DNA of 10,375 nt from Desulfobacterales bacterium (GTDB taxonomy: Bacteria > Desulfobacterota > Desulfobacteria > Desulfobacterales > Desulfobacteraceae), in NCBI GenBank assembly GCA_022361095.1, contig JAKSBO010000959.1, forward strand, positions 1 to 10,375. The letters run 5' to 3'. Below, piece after piece: positions 5,712 through 10,375 of this stretch (its first letter is position 1; each line of letters opens with the position of its first letter). Below the pieces are notes generated by a model. The model had not been told where the DNA came from, searched no databases, and saw only the letters and a list, made by a program, of their open reading frames with translations. The position numbers were made by a program, and so were the translations under genes.

Positions 5712-7964
5712 TCAATTATTTTGGGCCTTCTGCCAGGAGTCGAACCAGCGGTGCAGGCGGCTTCCGGATATACCGGTACCCGTAAGGAACTGGGTGGATT
5801 TCAAAAAACCGGTTTCGGACCCCCCTGTAAAGATACCGTTTTCGATTAGATCCGAGGGCCGGACCCCCTGCTTGATATGCCCGCCGTTCTTGAGGACCTG
5901 TGAATAGCCCGAATCTTTATCCAGAAATCCCTGGGTGGTGGTTACAAAATGATCCATGAGCGACTGTGCGCCGTCAAGATCGGCAATGTAATCGGCCACG
6001 GTCAAAAATTCGGTCTTTACAAAACCGCTCAGCTCATTGGTGATGTCAATCAGGCTCTCCAGGCTCTCCTTGGAGGCGGCCGCAGCATTCAGAAAATCCT
6101 GGGCCTCAACGGGGTTCAAGGATTGGGCCGTTTCAAGAAGAGACTCAAAGGTATTAAAGCCTTGCCCGCCGCCCAGGGCCTCGGCCGAAGCCTGGATCAG
6201 GTTGTTCAGGCTTGTTTCACCCAGGGTGTCGGCATAGGCAAGGAAGGCTTCGCTATGGGTTGCATCAAGGCTGGATGCAACGCCCATAAAGGTGCCGAGC
6301 ACCTCCTCTCCGGCCTTATCCGCAACCGATAAAAAAGTTTCCCGCTGGTCCTGGGTCATGGCGTTGAAATCCTCCAGGAAGCCATTAAAATCCTGGGTGT
6401 ATTCCCCGGCCGCGATCAGGGCCTCCATCCGGTTTTCACCCAGAACGCCGTTCAGGTATACATATTCCTGGGCCAGTCCTGGTTCGTCCCCCTCTGCGGC
6501 AGCCTTTTCTTTGGTCAAAAAGTTGGTAAGCGCCGTCCCTTTGAGGTCTTGTGCGGCTGCGATAAATTTACCCGCCTCTTCCGGCGAATCCTTGCCGATA
6601 TTGGCGGCCGTGTATAGAAAATCGTTTTTCAGGCTTCCTTCCAGGGTTTGGGCCATGGAAGAGAGCGCCTCAATATGGTCCGGATTCTGGGCCGCAGCAT
6701 AAAACAAATAGCTCTTATTTTTCCCGATCAGCCCATCAGCCGCCGCAACCAGGTCGCTTGCATTGGAAGGGGCTGAATCAACCGCTGAGATGAAATTGGA
6801 CAAATCAACATAATCAAGGTCTGAAGCAAACCGGAACAGGTCGGACCGTTGCTCCTGGCCGAGACTTTCAGCCACATTCAGCACCTTGTTGAAGCTGTTC
6901 CCAGACACAAGAGCGGCGGATAAAAAGTTGGACCGGGTCCCAGGGTTTTCGGCAAGCCGGTCCGTCATTGATACGAATCTGTCACGATGCAGGCCGGCAT
7001 CGGCTGCCAGGGTTAAAAAATCTGCTCTCTCCGAGCCTTCTAGGCTGGTTGTCGTGGCCATGAGACCTTCCACACTCTCTTTGTCACCCTGGGTCGCCCG
7101 GAGAAAATTTTCAATATTTTCTTTATCCAGCCTGCTGGTAAATCTTAAAAAATCCGCCCGGCCCTTTCCAGCCGTTTCCTGGGTAAGGGAGAGCAGGTTT
7201 TCCAATCCATCTTCCGCCATTACCGCACTCTCGAGAAAATGGGTGAGGGCCGCACCCTCCAGCATATCCGCCGTCCGGATAAACGATTCAAGCGCATCCC
7301 CAGCGCCGGCCGCGCCTTTCAGAAAGCGGGAAAGGTCCTCCCGGCCAAGTTCTTCAGTATTCCGGATGATATCTTGCAAAGTTGTGGGTGACTCAGCAAC
7401 AGCCGCAATGAAATTCTGCAGGTCACCGGCCTTTGCAGTTTCCCTGGTGCGGCTGAGAAGATCCGCAGCCTCCAGAAAAAAGGTTCGCTGATCTGCCGAG
7501 AGCTTTGCTGTCGCGCCAATGAGATTTTCCAGGTTCCGGCCGCTACCGGCCCGCAGGGCTGTGCTAAGGAACAGGGATCGGTCGTCCCCTTCAAAACTTT
7601 TGACCTGGGTTACAAAATCTTCAATTAAGGGTCCTGCATCCGCCAGGACAGATAGAAAATTAGCCCTGTCAGCACCTGCCAACTCTTCGGAAAGCAGGCT
7701 GCCGATATCCCCCCACAAAATATTTTCCTCCCCCAGTTCAAGGTAGGTGGAAAGAAGATCCTCATACTCGGATTGTGACAGGGCTGAATTCACCCCCGAG
7801 TCCTGCTGTGAAGCCAGCGCCACTGCCGGATCCACAACGCAGACATAGGCGGCCGAACCCGTTGCGGCCGCCCCTGCAGGGGCCGCCCTGGAGCCGGTTG
7901 AAACAGAATCCGTGTTTACCCTAAAGGCATATGACGCGTAATTGGACTGGACCTGCATATTCAT
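5712..7964 (-). CDS. Uncharacterised 750-residue helical-repeat protein
   Basis: I do not recognise a family. After a Ser/Ala/Gly-rich N-terminus (residues 1-60, no standard signal peptide), residues about 95-660 are built from degenerate units of about 29-31 residues, each a pair of short helices. A shared core runs roughly R-x-x-FL-x-x-A-x-x-A-G followed by LE-x-FI and L-x-G. FL anchors fall at about residues 103, 132, 163, 214, 243, 272, 316, 347, 449, 482, 544, 574, 624 and 653, with variant LF copies at 376 and 420. Many neighbours are 29-31 apart; larger gaps suggest degenerate units. Residues about 690-750 are a distinct Gly-rich tail ending in Trp-containing RLHRWFDSWQ. Acidic, almost Cys-free (one Cys, at 42). 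The likely fold is an alpha solenoid or extended scaffold, cytoplasmic or secreted by a non-Sec route. AAGGGG (7971-7976 on the + strand as CCCCTT) lies six bases before ATG 7964 and fixes the start. Confidence 0.85.
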   Translation of the reverse strand: MNMQVQSNYASYAFRVNTDSVSTGSRAAPAGAAATGSAAYVCVVDPAVALASQQDSGVNSALSQSEYEDLLSTYLELGEENILWGDIGSLLSEELAGADRANFLSVLADAGPLIEDFVTQVKSFEGDDRSLFLSTALRAGSGRNLENLIGATAKLSADQRTFFLEAADLLSRTRETAKAGDLQNFIAAVAESPTTLQDIIRNTEELGREDLSRFLKGAAGAGDALESFIRTADMLEGAALTHFLESAVMAEDGLENLLSLTQETAGKGRADFLRFTSRLDKENIENFLRATQGDKESVEGLMATTTSLEGSERADFLTLAADAGLHRDRFVSMTDRLAENPGTRSNFLSAALVSGNSFNKVLNVAESLGQEQRSDLFRFASDLDYVDLSNFISAVDSAPSNASDLVAAADGLIGKNKSYLFYAAAQNPDHIEALSSMAQTLEGSLKNDFLYTAANIGKDSPEEAGKFIAAAQDLKGTALTNFLTKEKAAAEGDEPGLAQEYVYLNGVLGENRMEALIAAGEYTQDFNGFLEDFNAMTQDQRETFLSVADKAGEEVLGTFMGVASSLDATHSEAFLAYADTLGETSLNNLIQASAEALGGGQGFNTFESLLETAQSLNPVEAQDFLNAAAASKESLESLIDITNELSGFVKTEFLTVADYIADLDGAQSLMDHFVTTTQGFLDKDSGYSQVLKNGGHIKQGVRPSDLIENGIFTGGSETGFLKSTQFLTGTGISGSRLHRWFDSWQKAQNN

Positions 7965-8115
7965 AATTGACCCCTTGGATTGAAATCAGTGAAAATCAGA
8001 ATATACATCGTCACGCTTTGGGATATTCTTAACAAATATAGAAAAATATACTTTTTTCTTACGGTACTTTCATGCGGCAGACGCCTTCGGGTTTTAAAAA
8101 ATTTTAATTTGCCGG

Positions 8116-8141
8116 AAAAAAAGGCAGAAATATCATCTGCC
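8116..8141 (-). terminator. Rho-independent terminator of the arsR-yeeE operon
   Basis: Read on the minus strand, GGCAGA (8141-8136) and TCTGCC (8128-8123) form a perfect 6-bp stem with a 7-base loop, followed at once by seven T (8122-8116). It lies about 70 bases beyond the stop of the last gene of the operon (8211) and upstream of the repeat-protein gene, separating the two transcripts. The rest of 7965-8210 is AT-rich and presumably holds the promoter of the repeat-protein gene, which I cannot place with confidence. Confidence 0.8.
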
Positions 8142-8210
8142 CGATAATTTACCGGTATAGCCATAATAAAAGTCAAAGAAAATGATATGGCCGCAGTTTA
8201 AAAGAACAAA

Positions 8211-8765
8211 TCATGCCTTGTCCGGCAATTTCCAGGCAATGAGCATGAACACAATTCCGATGGCGGCTGCCAGCAGCGTACCCGGTATAACGGGCAGCAA
8301 TGCCTGGAATTTATCTGAACCTGTGGCCAGCATGACTTTACCACCGGCAATTTGATCAAAGAGCCAAGAGCCCTTGATACTGCCGTAAATCATGGTGTAA
8401 ATTAAAGCGCCTGCCAGGCCTCCCCCGACAAAAAACAATGCATCCTTCCGCCCATCCGCCAAAGCGGTCAGGCCTGTTCCAGGACAGTAACCGGCTATTG
8501 CAAAACCCAGGCCCAACAGCGCTCCCCCAACAATGACACCAAAGTAACTGCTTTTAACCGAAAGGTGTCCGGCATTGATAACACCAAGTGCCATCAGCAC
8601 AAATAACAAGGTACTACTGATGCCGATGGCAAAGAATATGGCTTTCATCAGGTGCAACTCTTTCAGGCGAAGCATATTAATAATATTTTGGGGGTTGGTG
8701 GCGCCCACCCGCTGCAGGGCAAAGCCAAAGAACGTTCCGAGTATGATTGCAAAAACGATCGTCAT
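8211..8765 (-). CDS. YeeE/YedE-family sulfur transporter, C-terminal-type half protein
   Basis: This encodes 184 very hydrophobic residues with about five membrane helices (near 1-20, 42-62, 74-95, 110-130, 158-178). The conserved motif GLGFAIAGYCPGTGLTALADG lies at 85-105; its C94 is the only cysteine and matches the GxxC-P-G-T signature of YeeE/YedE proteins, the family of the thiosulfate transporter YeeE/TsuA, in which conserved cysteines pass sulfur through the pore. With the partner encoded ten bases upstream it looks like one half of a split transporter. The ATG at 8765 is preceded by AGGAGG with six-base spacing, which rules out the longer frame back to 8849. Likely substrate: thiosulfate, (per)sulfide-type sulfur or another sulfur species; the sequence does not say which. 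Confidence 0.86.
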   Translation of the reverse strand: MTIVFAIILGTFFGFALQRVGATNPQNIINMLRLKELHLMKAIFFAIGISSTLLFVLMALGVINAGHLSVKSSYFGVIVGGALLGLGFAIAGYCPGTGLTALADGRKDALFFVGGGLAGALIYTMIYGSIKGSWLFDQIAGGKVMLATGSDKFQALLPVIPGTLLAAAIGIVFMLIAWKLPDKA

Positions 8766-8775
8766 AAAACACCTC

Positions 8776-9342
8776 CTAATTTCTCTTGTAAACCAGGACA
8801 GCTGCAGGAACTGCGGCGGCAAATGCACCGGCGGCAAATAAATATCCACTTAAAGATGTCTGCATCATCCCACTCATCATGTGACCGCTGGTGCATCCAC
8901 CGGCCAGGCGGGCACCGAAAAGAACAAGGACCCCGGCAAAAAACACTGTTACATACCGCAATGTGGGGTTGTCCCCAAAGCGTTTCCGCCAGACTTCAGG
9001 CGCAGTGCGGTCCGGCACCGTTGGCCTAGGGCCGCCTAAACGGGATGACAAAAGCGCTCCCAAGACCATGGCGATAACAAAAACAAAACTGTAATTGATT
9101 GGGTTGGCAACACTCCCGGCGTATTTACCGCCACTTTTGTTCAGGTATGCGTTAGGGCTGGAATAGCCTGATTTATTTTCTGAATCTTTCTGAATCACGG
9201 TATCTGAGAACAGGTTCCATACAATACCGTCAGCGATTACAAACTGGGTAGATACACCGATGGGTTTAACAAAAGCGACGGCGAGAAGGAACGCAGCGCC
9301 AAGAAGAAGTCCGCCTTTAAACCAATTTAATTGTCCGTTCAT
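8776..9342 (-). CDS. YeeE/YedE-family sulfur transporter, N-terminal-type half protein
   Basis: This encodes 188 residues with about four hydrophobic helices (near 9-30, 83-100, 129-148, 166-185) and a polar loop between (about 45-82). The motif GARLAGGCTSGHMMSGM at 143-159 is the hallmark of YeeE/YedE transporters, and C150 is the only cysteine. Together with the next gene it supplies the two cysteine-bearing halves that single-chain YeeE carries in one polypeptide. GAGGAG lies upstream of ATG 9342 with about eight-base spacing, and the start is only two bases after the end of the arsR-type gene, so the genes are co-transcribed. The persulfide-sensor-like regulator ahead of it points to control by reactive sulfur. 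Confidence 0.86.
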   Translation of the reverse strand: MNGQLNWFKGGLLLGAAFLLAVAFVKPIGVSTQFVIADGIVWNLFSDTVIQKDSENKSGYSSPNAYLNKSGGKYAGSVANPINYSFVFVIAMVLGALLSSRLGGPRPTVPDRTAPEVWRKRFGDNPTLRYVTVFFAGVLVLFGARLAGGCTSGHMMSGMMQTSLSGYLFAAGAFAAAVPAAVLVYKRN

Positions 9343-9344
9343 AT

Positions 9345-9665
9345 TTATGACTCCTCAATGTTCGGGTTGCAATAGATGCGGTAAAGCGCCCCAAGTATTT
9401 CTGCCACAGCCTGACTTTTCAGACGGTAATAGATGATCTGACTTTCCCGTCGTGTGGCCACAAGATCTGCCCGTCTCAATGCCGCCAAATGCTGGGACAG
9501 CGCAGACTGGCTCAACGGCACGGCCTGGTTAAGCACACTGACCGGGCATTCGCCACCCATTAAGTGACACAACACCATCAGTCGGCTTGGATGACTCATG
9601 CTTTTAAGCAGCGTTGAAGCCTTTTCCGCATTTTGTTCAAGTTTTTGGGGAGATATTTGCATCAT
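9345..9665 (-). CDS. ArsR-family repressor, SqrR/BigR/YgaV-like (reactive-sulfur sensor)
   Basis: This encodes 106 residues, one winged-helix domain. The recognition region reads LSQSALSQHLAALRRADLV (51-69) followed by the wing RRESQIIYYRL (72-82), very like SqrR and BigR. Cysteines are C33, C40 and C99. C33 and C99 are 66 residues apart, the same spacing as C41 and C107 of SqrR, which form an intramolecular tetrasulfide in response to persulfides. No ArsR metal motif such as ELCVCDL is present. C40 is an extra cysteine. As first gene of the operon with two YeeE/YedE halves, it probably represses its own operon until sulfide-derived persulfide accumulates. ATG 9665 is followed by a second ATG at 9662; the ribosome site is weak for either. 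SqrR-type function is inferred from cysteine spacing and context. Confidence 0.85.
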   Translation of the reverse strand: MMQISPQKLEQNAEKASTLLKSMSHPSRLMVLCHLMGGECPVSVLNQAVPLSQSALSQHLAALRRADLVATRRESQIIYYRLKSQAVAEILGALYRIYCNPNIEES

Positions 9666-9701
9666 GAATCCACGTGTCTTTTTACATTAGCTTCTTCTAA
9701 T

Positions 9702-9731
9702 TTAGATTAATCTAATATAAAGATTTGTCAA
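9702..9731 (-). promoter_or_regulatory. Promoter and palindromic operator of the arsR-yeeE operon
   Basis: On the minus strand a perfect -35 TTGACA (9731-9726) is followed after 16 bases by TAATCT (9709-9704) as a weak -10. A perfect 14-bp palindrome, TTAGATTAATCTAA, spans 9702-9715 and covers the -10. A half copy (TCTAAT) lies just beside it at 9696-9701. This geometry suits an ArsR dimer blocking RNA polymerase, so autoregulation is likely. Confidence 0.7.
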
Positions 9732-9769
9732 GGTGGAAACTGCAAAAAATATAATGGATAGAAACGGCT

Positions 9770-10375
9770 CTATTTTTTTTGGCTGACCAACACCCCGGCC
9801 CCCACCAAAAAGGCTCCGCCGGCCTGGCCCAAAGACAAAGATTCGCCAAGCAGGGTCCACCCGAGCACCACGGCAATCACCGGAACCAGGTTAATGAAAA
9901 CAGCAGCCCGGGTGGCCGGTATCCGGGCCATGGCCCAATTATATAAGCCGAATGCACCCACCGAGGCAAAGGCGCCCAAAAGAATCAGCACCCCGATTAA
10001 ATCAAGCCGGTAAAATTTCCCGGGTGACCCGGCAAGGTGGACAACGCCCGGAGAAAAAAAGATGAGTCCGGCGATAAATTGAAGCCCGGTCAGGGTCCAG
10101 GTATTATACCGGGCGCTTAACCGTTTCACCAGAAGCAGATTGCCTGCGGCACAGGCCATGGCCCCAAATTCAAGGCAATTGCCGACCAAAGGGTTATCCC
10201 CCACCCGGACCGGACTTGCCTGAAAGGTCAAAACAACCACCCCGGCCATTGATACAACCAGCCCGAAAATCACTTGCATGGTGATTTTTTCCGATAAAAA
10301 AAGCCAGGCGCCCAGGGCCACCAGCAAAGGTACCGACGCCGAGATCACCCCGGCCTGGGAAGAGGTGGTCAGTTT
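9770..10375 (-). CDS. EamA/DMT-family membrane transporter, C-terminal part (5' end outside window)
   Basis: About 201 residues are visible; the frame remains open to the last base, so the true start lies beyond the window and the GTG at 10348 is internal. It has about six hydrophobic helices. The first visible segment (QAGVISASVPLLVALGAWLFLSEKIT) and the later ATRAAVFINLVPVIAVVLGW / LGESLSLGQAGGAFLVGAGV are the conserved ends of EamA domains, including the short 'E-x-[LI]-T/S' element after the penultimate helix. So the end of the first EamA domain and the whole second domain are seen. These proteins export small metabolites; no substrate can be read from sequence. It lies on the same strand as, and 104 bases upstream of, the arsR-type gene, which has its own promoter, so the two are probably separate units. 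Confidence 0.88.
   Translation of the reverse strand, partial: KLTTSSQAGVISASVPLLVALGAWLFLSEKITMQVIFGLVVSMAGVVVLTFQASPVRVGDNPLVGNCLEFGAMACAAGNLLLVKRLSARYNTWTLTGLQFIAGLIFFSPGVVHLAGSPGKFYRLDLIGVLILLGAFASVGAFGLYNWAMARIPATRAAVFINLVPVIAVVLGWTLLGESLSLGQAGGAFLVGAGVLVSQKK

Noticed and set aside
5653..5907. 84-codon plus-strand open frame after the protease gene
   Set aside because: It lies mostly opposite the 3' end of the repeat-protein gene and its translation is low in any recognisable structure.
8071..8096. Sigma-28-like promoter (TAAA, then GCCGCATG) on the minus strand upstream of the repeat-protein gene
   Set aside because: The spacer is 14 rather than about 15 bases and the -10 half departs from GCCGATAA, so it is too weak to claim a flagellar link.
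7961..8176. 71-codon open frame on the minus strand before the repeat-protein gene
   Set aside because: It runs through the rho-independent terminator and AT-rich upstream DNA and overlaps the start of the real gene; no domain is visible.
8766..8849. Longer start for the second YeeE/YedE half
   Set aside because: The AGGAGG site placed ideally for ATG 8765 and the onset of the first membrane helix there show that the extension is not translated; it also overlaps the preceding gene.
9758..9780. Hairpin ATAGA/TCTAT followed by T-run near the end of the EamA gene
   Set aside because: The stem has only five mostly A-T pairs, and the T-run serves the plus strand, where no gene ends.

Overview
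The window looks like chromosome from an anaerobic, sulfate-reducer-type bacterium, most likely Desulfobacterota (Desulfobacteraceae-like). This is inferred from the moderate GC content, the multiheme NapC/NirT-type cytochrome, the UbiU/UbiV-like U32 pair and the split YeeE/YedE sulfur transporter; no rRNA or marker gene is present to prove it. No tRNA, rRNA, CRISPR array or insertion sequence was seen.

Positions 1-5663 (+ strand) hold the downstream part of a quinohemoprotein amine dehydrogenase (QHNDH, qhp) operon. In order: the C-terminal part of the beta-propeller subunit (qhpB-like, cut by the window edge); a strong intercistronic hairpin; a membrane-anchored NapC/NirT-type multiheme cytochrome with one CxxCK motif; a UbiV-like and a UbiU-like U32-family protein, overlapping; a qhpF-like ABC exporter; and a qhpE-like cytoplasmic subtilisin-type protease. 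In the aerobic qhp systems I know, the gamma-subunit peptide is crosslinked by the radical SAM enzyme QhpD, its tryptophan is dihydroxylated by the O2-dependent flavoprotein QhpG, its leader is cut by QhpE and the product is exported by QhpF. Here no QhpG-like gene is visible, and two U32 proteins resembling the O2-independent hydroxylase UbiU-UbiV occupy the maturation block. The most interesting hypothesis from this window is that the U32 pair makes the CTQ cofactor without oxygen.

Positions 5712-7964 (- strand) encode one 750-residue protein of about 30-residue helical-hairpin repeats with no family I recognise. It converges on the qhp operon. Its upstream region (7965-8210) contains a clear rho-independent terminator belonging to the next operon.

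Positions 8211-9665 (- strand) are a compact three-gene sulfur operon: an ArsR-family repressor whose two key cysteines have the spacing of the persulfide sensors SqrR/BigR, then two half-size YeeE/YedE membrane proteins, each with one conserved cysteine. A perfect 14-bp palindrome overlaps the predicted -10 region of its promoter. Positions 9770-10375 (- strand) carry the C-terminal part of an EamA/DMT-family transporter cut by the window edge.
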